Shown here one piece after another: positions 1 through 8,521 of a DNA stretch of 64,000 nucleotides. The translations under genes and the position numbers were made by a program. The notes beneath the pieces are model-generated. The model was not told where the DNA came from, searched no databases, and worked only from the letters and a program-made list of their open reading frames with translations. The stretch is from Candidatus Aminicenantota bacterium (GTDB lineage Bacteria > Acidobacteriota > Aminicenantia > Aminicenantales > UBA4085). The DNA lies in contig PLMN01000011.1 in the NCBI GenBank assembly GCA_003141555.1, positions 1 through 64,000 of the forward strand. The letters are read 5' to 3'. Numbering within the stretch: position 1 is the stretch's first letter; each line of letters opens with the position of its first letter.

Positions 1-62
1 GAAGGGGACACAGAACCCCGATTCCCGTCCGTTGAAGGCTGGTGAGCGTTCTGTGTCCCCTT
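1..62. repeat. Palindromic intergenic element A (REP/MITE-like)
   Basis: Positions 2-16 (aaggggacacagaac) are a perfect inverted copy of 48-62, around a 31 nt loop. The same arms, one base different, recur in the element at 39519-39591, and the loops of the two copies are also alignable when one is reversed. The right arm runs into a T-tract, so it may also stop transcription. The left flank may continue beyond the window. Related palindromes lie near 17.3, 34.1 and 41.0 kb. Confidence 0.7.
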
Positions 63-160
63 TTTCCGAACCGGCGTGCCGACGGCCCCCTCCTCCTTCA
101 CCGCTCCCCGCCCGCCTTGCGCCCCCGAATCGAGGCGTGCTAAAGTACCGCATTCCGACC

Positions 161-1375
161 ATGAAAAAGCGCATCCTCCTCACCTCGTCCATCTTCCACA
201 TGTTGAACGACGCCGCCGGAATCATCACCCCGACCGTCTTCCCCATCCTCTACAGCCAGGGCTTCCTCATCAGCAGCTATTCGCAGATCGGGCTCCTGTC
301 GAACATCGGCCTCATGACGACGCTCATCGTCCAATTCCTCGCCGTCCGCCTCTCCTACCGGTACGAATACCGGAATCTCCTCCTCATCAGCGGCGTGGGC
401 ATATGCGCGGCCATGGCCTTAGTCCCCTTCTCAAAGTCGTTCGGAATGCTGGTCCTGTTCTTCCTCCTCATCCGGGTGTTCACGAGCTTCTACCATCCCG
501 TGATCGTCGCCTGGGTCTCGAAGTCCCGGGCGGGATCCGGCAAGGACCTGGACGACGCCATGGGCATCCAGAGCGGGTCGGGCAACGTCGGGGTGATGCT
601 CGCCTACCTCACCGTCGGCTACATGGTTCAGCGCTGGGGCTGGAAGACGCCGCTCTTCGCCTGGGGCGCGTTCGGCCTAGTCCTCGTCGTCCTGGGCCTC
701 ATCCCCGTGCTTCGCGTGTCGTCGCGCGGGACGGGCCATGCCCCATCCCTGGGCGTCAGGTCCTGGTGGAATTCCCTGCTCGCCGTCAAGAATTATGTCC
801 CGGGCTTTTTCTTCGGCGGGGTCGGCTGGTCGGTCACGGTCTACTACGCGCCTTCGCTCCTCAACCATAAGTTCGGGATCCCCATGGGACAAGCGGGCCT
901 ATATCTCGCCCTCTGGATCGGGCTGGGCACGATCACGGGCTACGGCTACGGAGCCTGGAGCCGGCGCTTCGGCCGGAAGAAGATCTTCCTGCTGAGCCTC
1001 GGCGGGGCGGCGGTCTGCCTCTTCGTCCTCGGGTTCGCCCCGGTCAAGGGCCTGGCCGTTGCGGCCCTGCTTCTCTTCGGCGGCTTCCTCCTGATGACCT
1101 ATCCTTCGCTCCACACGTTCGTCGGCTCGACCGTTCCCCCCGAGGGCCAAACCCAGGCCTTCAGCTGGGTTTCGAACATTCAGCTGATCTCCGGGGCCCT
1201 CATCACGCTCGTCTCCGGCTTCCTCTCGGACGCGCTGGGAATCCAGCTGCCGTTCATCCTGACGGGCGTCTTGACGCTCGGAATCTTCGTCTTCTATGCC
1301 GGCCGGGGCCCCGAGTTTTTCGGAAGCTCGAACGCCCCCGACCCGGGCGCCCGGCCCGAGCCCGAACAGGCCTGA
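161..1375 (+). CDS. MFS transporter (fosmidomycin-resistance-like subgroup)
   Basis: A 404-residue polytopic membrane protein with about 12 hydrophobic helices. The motif MGIQSGSGNVGV after helix 4 and the preceding HPV are typical of the MFS branch that includes fosmidomycin-resistance-type exporters. The substrate cannot be read from sequence. The frame is open further upstream, but the stretch before ATG 161 is Pro/Arg-rich and overlaps the palindrome at 1-62, so the start MKKRILLTSS is preferred. There is no Shine-Dalgarno sequence. A weak promoter-like TAAAGT lies 14 nt upstream of the ATG. It converges with the Asp-box gene to its right. Confidence 0.8.
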   Translation: MKKRILLTSSIFHMLNDAAGIITPTVFPILYSQGFLISSYSQIGLLSNIGLMTTLIVQFLAVRLSYRYEYRNLLLISGVGICAAMALVPFSKSFGMLVLFFLLIRVFTSFYHPVIVAWVSKSRAGSGKDLDDAMGIQSGSGNVGVMLAYLTVGYMVQRWGWKTPLFAWGAFGLVLVVLGLIPVLRVSSRGTGHAPSLGVRSWWNSLLAVKNYVPGFFFGGVGWSVTVYYAPSLLNHKFGIPMGQAGLYLALWIGLGTITGYGYGAWSRRFGRKKIFLLSLGGAAVCLFVLGFAPVKGLAVAALLLFGGFLLMTYPSLHTFVGSTVPPEGQTQAFSWVSNIQLISGALITLVSGFLSDALGIQLPFILTGVLTLGIFVFYAGRGPEFFGSSNAPDPGARPEPEQA

Positions 1376-1418
1376 CGCCTTCCTCTCCCACGGGGAATCC
1401 GGCGGACGCCGCCGCCGG

Positions 1419-4400
1419 TCAAAAGTCCCCGCGGCCTCCCGCCAAGGGGGTCGGCGCAGGCGCGCCCGTGAGCTTGAGGGCCGGGATCTTCCACCCCGCG
1501 ACCGACCCGTTGAAGGCCGGGACACCCTTGTCGATCAGCGCCCGGAAGGCGATCTGAACGTCCTGCAGCTCCTTTTCGAGGTCGGCGACCAGGCCGACCG
1601 CGGTCTCGGTCGGGCCGAAATCGGCGCTGCCGGCGGTATCTCCCCCGCCCGTGCCGATCACCTGGTTGAGCCACAGGAAATTCATGTAAACCTTATAGGC
1701 CTCGACGAAATATTTATCGTCGCTCAGCGCTTCGGAGCGCGAGATCAGCCGGTATTCGACATCCTGAATCTTCTTGTCGAAATCGTCGAGCGCCCGGATA
1801 ATGGGACTCTTGCCGGTCTGGCCGACGAGCGGCTTGCGGGCATCCTCGAGCTGCTTGCGCAGCCACTCCATCTGGTTGACCATGTCGGACGTCAGGCTGA
1901 TGTCGTCCCGGACGCGGAGCTGGAGCTTGACCGAGGCCAGGATGTCGGCTTCGGTGCCTGCGTTCTTGGGAGCCCGCAGCAAGGACAGCGGCTGGGCGGA
2001 GGCCTGTCCATCGAACGTCAACCGGACGGTATAGGTCCCCGGCGCCGCGATCGGCCCGCCCTGGCCCTGGGAGACGCCCCAGTGGGTGATGGGTCGGGTC
2101 ACGGCGTTCTGGAAGCGCGGTTCCTCCCAGATGTGCGGGTTCTGGGGCGGCGTCGTCCGGAGCGCGACATAGCGAGGCGGATCGAGGCGCAGGTCCCAGG
2201 AAGCGCGGTTGAGGCCCGCCCGGCCGGTGACCGGGGCGAGCTTGCCCAAGACCGTGCCGTTAGCGTCCAGAATCTCGATCTGGACGGGATCCTTAGGCGC
2301 TGCCTTCAGGACGAAATCCAGCTGGGCGCGGCCGCCGCGGACCAGCCGGTAGGCGGGTCGCGGGGCGACCAGCATCACGGCCCCGGCGTCCGACGCGCCT
2401 TCCATCCGGCCTTGTTCGAGCGGGGTGATGTTCTCCATGATGTAGAGACCGCGGCCGTAGGTCGAGACGACGAGGTCGTGGGTCTGCTTCTGGACTACGA
2501 TCCACGACACCGGCGCGGGCGGCAGGCCGTCCTTCAGCGGCTTCCAGGTCGCCCCCTCATCGAGGCTGTAGTAGAGGGCGTTGCCCGTCCCGGCAAAGAG
2601 CATCCCCTGCTTGTTGGGGTTCTCGGCCACGACCCGGGCGTAGGCTAGCGGGTGCCCGGTGGGCAGGTTCCCGGTGATCTTGGTCCACGTCCTGCCGAAG
2701 TCCGCGGTTTTGAAGATCCAGGGGTCGCGGTTGTCCATGAGGTGGAGGTCTACGACGACGTACGCCGTCGCGGCATCAAAATGGGACGGTTCTATTTTCG
2801 AGATCGTCCCGAGCGGCGGCACGCCCTTGATGTTCGCCGTGACGTCGTTCCACTTCGCCCCGGCGTCGTCCGTGTACCAGATCTTGCCGTCGTTCGTGCC
2901 GGCCCAAATGAGGCCCTTCTTGATCTCGGACGGGGCGATGGCGAAGACGACCTCGCCGTAGAACTGGCCGAGGTTGTCGCCCACGATCCCGCCCGAGGAG
3001 ACGATGTAGCGCGGGTCGCGAGTCGAGAGGTCGGGGCTGATAATGCTCCAGCTCGAGCCACCGTTCGTCGTCCGGAAGACGAATTGGGTGCCGTAGTAGA
3101 CCGTATTGTGGTCGAATGGGTCGATGGCCAGGGGCGGCGTCCAATGGGCCCGGTACTTGGCCTTGTTCGGTTCGGAGTCGAGCGTCCGCAGCCAGGGGCT
3201 CACCGAGCGGGCGAGCTTGGTCCTGTAGTCGTAGCGGGTGACCTCGTTGCCGTAGCAGGTCGCCCAGATGATGTCGGAGTCGGTCGGGTCGGGGATGGTG
3301 AAGCCCGATTCGCAGCCGCCGATCCCGTGATCCCAGACGCCGGTCGCCCCGCCGCGGAAGCCGCCGGCCGCGGCGCCGGGCGCGGCCTCGGGCGTCGTGC
3401 TGAGGCCGCGCATCGTCCCGTCGTCCTGCATGTTGCTGTAGATGCGGTACGGGATGTCGTTGTCCACGGCCACGTGGTACATCTGCCCGATGGGCAGGGT
3501 GATGCGCCGCCCGGTCTTGCCGTGGTCGGAGGTCATGTACATCCCGCCGTCATCGGTCACCAGGATCCGGTCGGCGTTCGCCGGATCGATCCAGATGTCG
3601 TGCGTGTCGCCGCCCCAGGGCAGCGTCCGGAAGGACTTGCCGCCGTCGAGCGACTGGTGGAAGCTGCTGTTGGCCACCAGCACCTCATCCGGGTTGGCCG
3701 GCGACACCGCCAGCCGGATGTAGTAGCCGGCCCGGCCGATGAGAGCCCGCTGCCAGCTCCCAACCTTCCAGGTCTCGCCGCCGTCGTCCGAGCGCCAGAT
3801 CGAGCCCTGGTCCGCGGTCTGGATCAAAGCGTAGACGCGCTTGGAGTCCTTGGCCGCCACGGCCACGTCGATCTTGCCCAGGGGCGGCTTGGGCAGCCCG
3901 CGGCCCTCGAGCTTTTTCCAGGTCGTGCCGCCGTCGCGCGAGATATACAACCCGCTGCCCGGGCCGCCGCTGAACATGGCGTAGGTGTGCATCTCGACCT
4001 GCCACATCCCGGCGAACAGGATCTGGGGATTGTTCGGATCCATGGCCAGACCGGAACAGCCGGTGTTGGCGTCGACGAACAGCACCCGGCTCCAGGTCTT
4101 GCCGCCGTCGATCGAGCGGTAGACGCCCCGCTCCTGCTGGGGGCCGGTCAGGCGGCCCAGGGCGGCGGCGAAGACGATGTCGGGATTCGTCGGGTGGACC
4201 ACGATCCGGCCGATCCGGCCGGTCTCCTCGAGACCCGAGCGGGCCCAGGTCTTGCCGGCGTCGACGGACTTGTAGATCCCGTCGCCCATCATGTCGACGT
4301 CGCGGACGGCCCAGGCTTCGCCCGTGCCCGCCCAAACGACGCTCGGGTTGGACGGCGTGACGGCCAAGGCGCCGATCGCCGCGGCCGTAATATCGTCCGA

Positions 4401-4667
4401 AACCGCGCTCCAGCGGACCCCGCCGTCCGTGGACTTCCAGACGCCGCCCGAAGCGGCTCCGGCGTAATACGTGTTCGCCTCGCCGGGCACCCCGGCCGCG
4501 GCCGAGATGCGGTTGCCCACGGCGGGCCCCATGAACCGGAAGCGGAGACTTTCGGGTTGACCGCCTCCCGGTCCGCCGCCCCGCTGGGCGAGCCCGAGGC
4601 CGAGGGCGAGCCCCAGCTCGAGGAGAATCGTGACGAGGAGAATCAGGCATCGATGGGTCTTGGACAT
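1419..4667 (-). CDS. Large exported Asp-box (BNR/VPS10-sortilin-like) beta-propeller protein
   Basis: A 1082-residue protein with an N-terminal signal peptide (MSKTHRCLILLVTILLELGL) and at least ten Asp-box motifs of the type SxDGGxTW (for example STDGGVRW, SIDGGKTW, SRDGGTTW, SDDGGETW), the mark of sialidase/sortilin beta-propellers. After about residue 720 the repeats stop and a beta-sandwich-like region and a short charged helical segment (around LRKQLEDARK) follow. Catalytic sialidase residues are not evident, so a glycan- or protein-binding exported factor is as likely as a hydrolase. ATG 4667 has GGGAGGGA 6 nt upstream; the in-frame GTG at 4700 lacks a signal-like start. It follows the 56-residue gene by 29 nt. 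Confidence 0.85.
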   Translation of the reverse strand: MSKTHRCLILLVTILLELGLALGLGLAQRGGGPGGGQPESLRFRFMGPAVGNRISAAAGVPGEANTYYAGAASGGVWKSTDGGVRWSAVSDDITAAAIGALAVTPSNPSVVWAGTGEAWAVRDVDMMGDGIYKSVDAGKTWARSGLEETGRIGRIVVHPTNPDIVFAAALGRLTGPQQERGVYRSIDGGKTWSRVLFVDANTGCSGLAMDPNNPQILFAGMWQVEMHTYAMFSGGPGSGLYISRDGGTTWKKLEGRGLPKPPLGKIDVAVAAKDSKRVYALIQTADQGSIWRSDDGGETWKVGSWQRALIGRAGYYIRLAVSPANPDEVLVANSSFHQSLDGGKSFRTLPWGGDTHDIWIDPANADRILVTDDGGMYMTSDHGKTGRRITLPIGQMYHVAVDNDIPYRIYSNMQDDGTMRGLSTTPEAAPGAAAGGFRGGATGVWDHGIGGCESGFTIPDPTDSDIIWATCYGNEVTRYDYRTKLARSVSPWLRTLDSEPNKAKYRAHWTPPLAIDPFDHNTVYYGTQFVFRTTNGGSSWSIISPDLSTRDPRYIVSSGGIVGDNLGQFYGEVVFAIAPSEIKKGLIWAGTNDGKIWYTDDAGAKWNDVTANIKGVPPLGTISKIEPSHFDAATAYVVVDLHLMDNRDPWIFKTADFGRTWTKITGNLPTGHPLAYARVVAENPNKQGMLFAGTGNALYYSLDEGATWKPLKDGLPPAPVSWIVVQKQTHDLVVSTYGRGLYIMENITPLEQGRMEGASDAGAVMLVAPRPAYRLVRGGRAQLDFVLKAAPKDPVQIEILDANGTVLGKLAPVTGRAGLNRASWDLRLDPPRYVALRTTPPQNPHIWEEPRFQNAVTRPITHWGVSQGQGGPIAAPGTYTVRLTFDGQASAQPLSLLRAPKNAGTEADILASVKLQLRVRDDISLTSDMVNQMEWLRKQLEDARKPLVGQTGKSPIIRALDDFDKKIQDVEYRLISRSEALSDDKYFVEAYKVYMNFLWLNQVIGTGGGDTAGSADFGPTETAVGLVADLEKELQDVQIAFRALIDKGVPAFNGSVAGWKIPALKLTGAPAPTPLAGGRGDF

Positions 4668-4696
4668 GCATTCCCTCCCGCGCGCAGCGCGCACGC

Positions 4697-4867
4697 TCAC
4701 TTTTTCTTGAAGCTGACGGCCAGGCTGCTCCCCTCGGCCGCCATGCTTGTTTCGAAATCCGGAAGGCCCTTCATATAGTCGTAGTAGCCGGCGTTCCCCC
4801 CGCCGAAGGACCGGCCCCGGGGCGAGATGTTGTGGGCGGCCAGAAGTGCCGGCGCCGTTCTTTTCAT
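4697..4867 (-). CDS. Small protein of unknown function (56 aa)
   Basis: A 56-residue frame starting MKRTAPALLAAHN and ending in VSFKKK, preceded by AAGGAG 7 nt before the ATG. It lies 14 nt downstream of the SRPBCC gene and 29 nt upstream of the Asp-box gene, on the same strand, so it fits within one operon. It has a Gly/Tyr-rich middle (GGGNAGYYDYMKG) and no clear membrane segment. I do not recognise a family; it could be the tail of a degraded larger gene. Confidence 0.45.
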   Translation of the reverse strand: MKRTAPALLAAHNISPRGRSFGGGNAGYYDYMKGLPDFETSMAAEGSSLAVSFKKK

Positions 4868-4881
4868 GGAATCTCCTTGAT

Positions 4882-5907
4882 TCAGCCGAAGACCGTGTAC
4901 CGGCCCCGCTCCATGACGAGCTTCAGCCGCAAGGCGCGGACCTGGAAAAAGACAATGGCCGCCGCCAGGAAAGCCAGGCCGAAGATGAGGAAGGCGTCGT
5001 GGGCATAGATCAGCACGAGGTCGGCGTAGATCCAGAATCCGGCGATAAGCGCCCATCCGCGCCGGCCGAAGGCGCGGAAGCCCGCGACGATCAGAGAGAT
5101 CGCCGTGAACCCGACCAGGGCGGAGAGGAGGGCCTTGGCCAGGATCGCGATCGCCAGGGCATAAAGGGCGGGGAGAAGGATCCAGAGCTTTTTCCGGGGC
5201 CGGGTCACGATGATCATCGCCCCGATGAAGGCCGCCAGGAGAAACCCGAGACCGGCCGGGGCCGACAGCAGCCGCATCGACTCGGGACGCCCCTCGGCGA
5301 GCCGCTTGATCTCGACCATCATCCGCTTCTCCATCGTGAAATGGATGGGATCGAAGAAGAGGCCGAGCAGCATCTTGGCGATGGGCTCCGCCGGATTGCC
5401 GCGGCTGCGGATGAGAAACCGCGTCCGGGCGGCGCCTGCGGGCTCGAGGACGAACGGTCCCCAGCCCGGATCGAGGTACATCATGCGGCTTTCGGCCAGG
5501 ACGTCGAACCGCCACCCGTTGACGCCCGGCTTGGGGGCGCCGAACTGGAACGAGCGGACGAATTCCCCCGCGGCGCGGACCGGGACCGCCGGGTCGAGGA
5601 TTTCGTTGTTATGGATCCCGGAGAGGAAGAGGTTTTCGAGCCAGTCGTAGCTGTAGAAGCCCCCCTGGCCGATGCCGAGACGGGCGAGCCAGGGCCAGAC
5701 TTTTTCGAGCGGAGCGTCGATCGTAATCGCGCGCGTGCACTGGTAGCCGAAGACGGGATTGCGCTCGTCGCCGGGCAGGGCGCGGGCCGTCTCGGCGTCC
5801 GTCGCCCCCCAGCGCAGGAAGCCCGGCCGGATTGCGGCGAAATATAGGACGATCCAGGCGGCCAGGAGCCCGAGCGCGATGACGATGAAGGGCTTTGGGC
5901 GCCTCAT
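4882..5907 (-). CDS. SRPBCC-family membrane protein
   Basis: A 341-residue protein with an N-terminal anchor helix (FIVIALGLLAAWIVLYFAAI), then a soluble START/SRPBCC-like domain at about residues 50-210 (core ITIDAPLEKVWPWLARLG, with GGFYSYDWLENL), then several C-terminal transmembrane helices. The soluble domain is of the kind that binds hydrophobic ligands; the role is unknown. Its ATG overlaps the stop of the dut-like remnant (ATGA at 5904-5907). Confidence 0.75.
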   Translation of the reverse strand: MRRPKPFIVIALGLLAAWIVLYFAAIRPGFLRWGATDAETARALPGDERNPVFGYQCTRAITIDAPLEKVWPWLARLGIGQGGFYSYDWLENLFLSGIHNNEILDPAVPVRAAGEFVRSFQFGAPKPGVNGWRFDVLAESRMMYLDPGWGPFVLEPAGAARTRFLIRSRGNPAEPIAKMLLGLFFDPIHFTMEKRMMVEIKRLAEGRPESMRLLSAPAGLGFLLAAFIGAMIIVTRPRKKLWILLPALYALAIAILAKALLSALVGFTAISLIVAGFRAFGRRGWALIAGFWIYADLVLIYAHDAFLIFGLAFLAAAIVFFQVRALRLKLVMERGRYTVFG

Positions 5908-6011
5908 CCGGACAGCCCTATCCGGCCGAAGCCGCCTTTGCCGCTCGACGCTTTATCTCGCAAATCGGCCTCGACGAGCTTGTCGATCTCTCGAGAGGCC
6001 AAGCCATTCAT
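5904..6011 (-). pseudogene. dut 3'-end remnant (35-codon frame with dUTPase motif V)
   Basis: A 35-codon frame whose C-terminal half (VEADLRDKASSGKGGFGRIG) aligns with the end of the intact dUTPase encoded at 8083-8505 (VEADSLDDTPRGEGGFGSTG). The DNA at 5928-5977 matches 8104-8153 at 40 of 50 positions without gaps, including an identical 15-mer AATCGGCCTCGACGA. Similarity fades before the local ATG. A good ribosome site (GGAGGA) precedes it and the stop overlaps the next start (ATGA), so the fragment may still be translated as a leader for the SRPBCC gene. The best reading is a displaced or duplicated dut tail. Confidence 0.55.
5928..5977. repeat. Direct repeat, left copy (dut 3'-end sequence)
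   Basis: Left member of a 50 bp direct repeat (40/50 identical to 8104-8153) that brackets the aminotransferase-nucleotidyltransferase pair. The identical core is at 5963-5977. Confidence 0.7.
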
Positions 6012-6124
6012 CGCGTTCCTCCGATCCCGCGGCGCGGCGCCCCGGGAAAGATGAAATTCATATCACAAAACGGGATGTTTTAAAACGCGGCCGGAGCGCC
6101 TCCGGCGAATCCCGAGGTTATGCG

Positions 6125-6154
6125 TTGAATTGGGAGGGCATAATGCGATATCAT
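6125..6154 (+). promoter_or_regulatory. Candidate sigma70-type promoter for the phosphonate-type operon
   Basis: TTGAAT at 6125-6130, an 18 nt spacer, and TATCAT at 6149-6154. The predicted start near 6161 leaves a leader of about 70 nt containing a short TTCCGG/CCGGAA hairpin. Confidence 0.45.
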
Positions 6155-6230
6155 TTGGGGACTAAGGAACCGCTTATTTCCGGCGGATTCCGGAATCTCG
6201 CAAAACGTCATGTCTGACTGAGAGAACGCC

Positions 6231-7319
6231 ATGGACAAGAACAAGGAATTCTATATCTTTACGCCCGGCCCCGTGAAGATGCCCGACTACGTCCTCGAGG
6301 AAGGAAGAAGGCAGCTCCCCTATTTCCGGACGGACGACTTTTCCCGGCTGGCCTTGGAATCCCAGGAGATGATCCTGGAGCTCGTAAAGGCCGGGCCCGA
6401 TTTCAAAGTGATCTACATGGCGGCCTCCGGCACCGGGGTCATGGAGGCCGTGGTCCTGAACCTCCTGTCCAAGACCGAAACGGCGCTCGTCATCAACGGG
6501 GGGACGTTCGGCCAGCGGTTCGTCGATCTGTGCCGCGTCCTCTCCGTGCCGTGCTTCGAGCACAAGCTCCCCTACGGCGAGCCGCTCGAAACCGCCGCGA
6601 TCGCGGCGGGCGGGGCGCGGTCCGCGACGATGCTGATTAACGGCCATGAGACGTCGACGGGCGTCCTGTTCGACATCGCTCGTACGGGGGAGTACTGTTC
6701 GAAGAACGGCCTGATGCACGTCGTGGACGCCATCAGCATGTTCCTCACGGACGAGATCGACATGCTCAAGATGAACATCGACGCCCTCATCCTGAGCTCC
6801 CAAAAGGGCCTGGCCCTGGCCCCGGGCCTCGGCCTCCTCGTCCTCTCGCCGCGCGCCCAGGAGAAAATCCGGGAGAGCGCCGCCCGCCTCGGCTCGCTGT
6901 ACTTCCGGCTCGCCGACTATTTGAACGACATGGCCCGGGGGCAGAATCCGTACACCCCCCCGCTCTCGGTCATGTTCCAGATGTATGCGCGACTGAAGCA
7001 CATCCGGGCCCACGGAGGCGCGGCCGCGGAAATCCGTCGGGCCCAAAGGGTCGCCGCCTACTTCCGGGCCCATATCCAGGGGCTGCCGCTGGCCGTCTTC
7101 TCCAAGTCCCCGCCGAACGCGATGACGTCGCTGTCCCCGACCGACGGCCGCTTGGCCCACCGCATCGTCAAGGACATCGAGGACCGGTACAACATTTTCG
7201 TCTGCCCGAATGGCGGGGAGCTCAGGGACAAGGTCTTCCGGGTCTCCCATATGGGCGACATCGACGAGGCGTATACGGATGTCCTGATCCGGGCGCTTCA
7301 GGACTATTATTCTCGCTAG
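6231..7319 (+). CDS. PLP aminotransferase, 2-aminoethylphosphonate-pyruvate transaminase-like
   Basis: A 362-residue class V aminotransferase (fold type I). It opens with FTPGPVKMPDYV, the phosphate/product loop of PhnW and serine/alanine-glyoxylate transaminases. D166 (VVDAIS) should pair with the PLP ring nitrogen and K192 (LSSQKGLALAPG) should form the Schiff base. PhnW interconverts 2-aminoethylphosphonate and phosphonoacetaldehyde. The link to phosphonate chemistry rests on the neighbour 10 nt downstream, a CMP-transferase-like protein; fused or adjacent pairs of this kind activate 2-aminoethylphosphonate for attachment to lipids or glycans. No phosphonatase or PEP mutase is in the window. 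Another amino-group acceptor is possible. Confidence 0.7.
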   Translation: MDKNKEFYIFTPGPVKMPDYVLEEGRRQLPYFRTDDFSRLALESQEMILELVKAGPDFKVIYMAASGTGVMEAVVLNLLSKTETALVINGGTFGQRFVDLCRVLSVPCFEHKLPYGEPLETAAIAAGGARSATMLINGHETSTGVLFDIARTGEYCSKNGLMHVVDAISMFLTDEIDMLKMNIDALILSSQKGLALAPGLGLLVLSPRAQEKIRESAARLGSLYFRLADYLNDMARGQNPYTPPLSVMFQMYARLKHIRAHGGAAAEIRRAQRVAAYFRAHIQGLPLAVFSKSPPNAMTSLSPTDGRLAHRIVKDIEDRYNIFVCPNGGELRDKVFRVSHMGDIDEAYTDVLIRALQDYYSR

Positions 7320-7329
7320 GGGAGCTATC

Positions 7330-8046
7330 ATGAAAATCATCATCATGGCCGCCGGCCGGGGAACGAGGATCAGCCGCCACATCCAGGGCCGGCCCAAATG
7401 CACGATCGACATCGACGGCCGGCCGCTCATCGCCCGGACGTTCAAGATCCTGTCCGAATTCCCCGGCACGGACATCGCGATCGTCACGGGCTACAATGAA
7501 CAGGCCGTCATCGAGGCGATCGGCCGTCACACGTACACGAAATTCCTGAATCCCTTCTTCGATGTGACGAATTCCATCGCTTCCCTCTGGTTCGCCCGGG
7601 AGTTCATCCCGGCCGACGACGACCTCATCGTCATGAACGGCGACCTCTTTTTCGAGAAGAAGGTCATGGAAACGCTGTACGCGGAAGCCCGGTCTCCGGT
7701 GATGCTGGCCGACAGCTCGCGGATCAAGGAGGCGGACTACCGCTTCAAGTGGTCGGGCGATGTCCTCCAGAAATACGGCAAGGACCTGTCGAACGATGAA
7801 ACCACGGGAGAATACGTCGGCTTGGCCAAGATCAGTCGCACCTCGATTCCGGCCTTCCGGCAAAGGATGCACGAGCTGATCGACGCCCAGGCGCACGGGA
7901 AATGGTGGGAGGACATCCTCTATTCCTGGGTTCCAGAGGGCCACAGCGTCTTCGTGAAGGACGTGAAGGGGCTGTTCTGGGGCGAGGTGGACTACATCGA
8001 GGACATCGAGCGGCTCCGGGCGGAGGCGAAGCACCGCGGTTTGTGA
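7330..8046 (+). CDS. Sugar/choline-phosphate-type nucleotidyltransferase (PntC/LicC-like)
   Basis: A 238-residue Rossmann-like NTP transferase. The N-terminus has the nucleotide-binding loop IIMAAGRGTRISRH with GRPKC in place of the usual KPK-type lysine motif; NGDLFF (about residue 105) and EVDYIED near the C-terminus supply metal-binding acidic residues. The length and lack of a left-handed helix domain fit phosphocholine or 2-aminoethylphosphonate cytidylyltransferases rather than glucose-1-phosphate enzymes. It starts 10 nt after the aminotransferase and has GGGAGC as ribosome site, so the two are one operon. CMP-aminoethylphosphonate formation is an inference from this pairing. Confidence 0.7.
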   Translation: MKIIIMAAGRGTRISRHIQGRPKCTIDIDGRPLIARTFKILSEFPGTDIAIVTGYNEQAVIEAIGRHTYTKFLNPFFDVTNSIASLWFAREFIPADDDLIVMNGDLFFEKKVMETLYAEARSPVMLADSSRIKEADYRFKWSGDVLQKYGKDLSNDETTGEYVGLAKISRTSIPAFRQRMHELIDAQAHGKWWEDILYSWVPEGHSVFVKDVKGLFWGEVDYIEDIERLRAEAKHRGL

Positions 8047-8082
8047 ATCGCCGGCCCGGGGGCGATGCCCCGCCGCGCGGGG

Positions 8083-8505
8083 CTAGAAAAGCCCCGTGCT
8101 CCCGAAGCCGCCTTCCCCGCGCGGCGTGTCATCGAGCGAATCGGCCTCGACGATCTCCGCCTCACGGACGGGCTGGATGAGCATCTGGGCGATCTTCATG
8201 CCCGCCTTGATCTCGTACGGCTCGCGCCCAAGGTTGATCATCACCACCCGGACTTCGCCCCGATAGCCCGCATCGACGACCCCGGCCAGCTTGTGGACGC
8301 CCTTGAGCGAGATGCCGCTCTTGTCCCAGATCAGGCCGACGAACCCGCGCGGGATGGCCAGGGCGATGCCCGTAGGGACGGGCTTGACCTCGCCCGGGCC
8401 GAGGGTGAGGCCGGCGGAGGCGAACAGATCGAACCCGGCGTCGCCGGGATGGACATGGACGGGGAGCTTGGCGTCCGGAGAGAGCCGCTTGACCTTGAGT
8501 TCCAT
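8083..8505 (-). CDS. dut: dUTP diphosphatase
   Basis: A 140-residue trimeric-type dUTPase hydrolysing dUTP to dUMP and diphosphate. Motif I is DAGFDLFA; motif II is DKSG, where RSG is more usual; motif III GVVDAGYRGE carries the catalytic Asp; motif V is RGEGGFGSTG. ATG 8505 is chosen because AAAGGGG precedes it and the family begins MELKVKRL; the longer frame to 8538 would overlap the upstream nrdG. Its last 50 bases are repeated at 5928-5977. Confidence 0.93.
   Translation of the reverse strand: MELKVKRLSPDAKLPVHVHPGDAGFDLFASAGLTLGPGEVKPVPTGIALAIPRGFVGLIWDKSGISLKGVHKLAGVVDAGYRGEVRVVMINLGREPYEIKAGMKIAQMLIQPVREAEIVEADSLDDTPRGEGGFGSTGLF
8104..8153. repeat. Direct repeat, right copy (inside the dut 3' end)
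   Basis: Right member of the 50 bp direct repeat described at 5928-5977; the identical 15 bp core is 8139-8153. Both copies have the same orientation and are 2176 bp apart. Confidence 0.7.
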
Positions 8506-8521
8506 GGCGTCCCCTTTCCTT

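Noticed and set aside
2652-4778. A 708-codon open frame antisense to the Asp-box gene
   Set aside because: Composition is typical of GC-driven shadow frames (runs of Arg, Gly, Val, Asp) and the opposite strand shows clear repeated Asp-box motifs with a signal peptide.
5904-8505. Complete integrative element
   Set aside because: The dut repeats suggest an insertion, but there is no integrase, excisionase or other mobility gene between them, so only a remnant or island is claimed.
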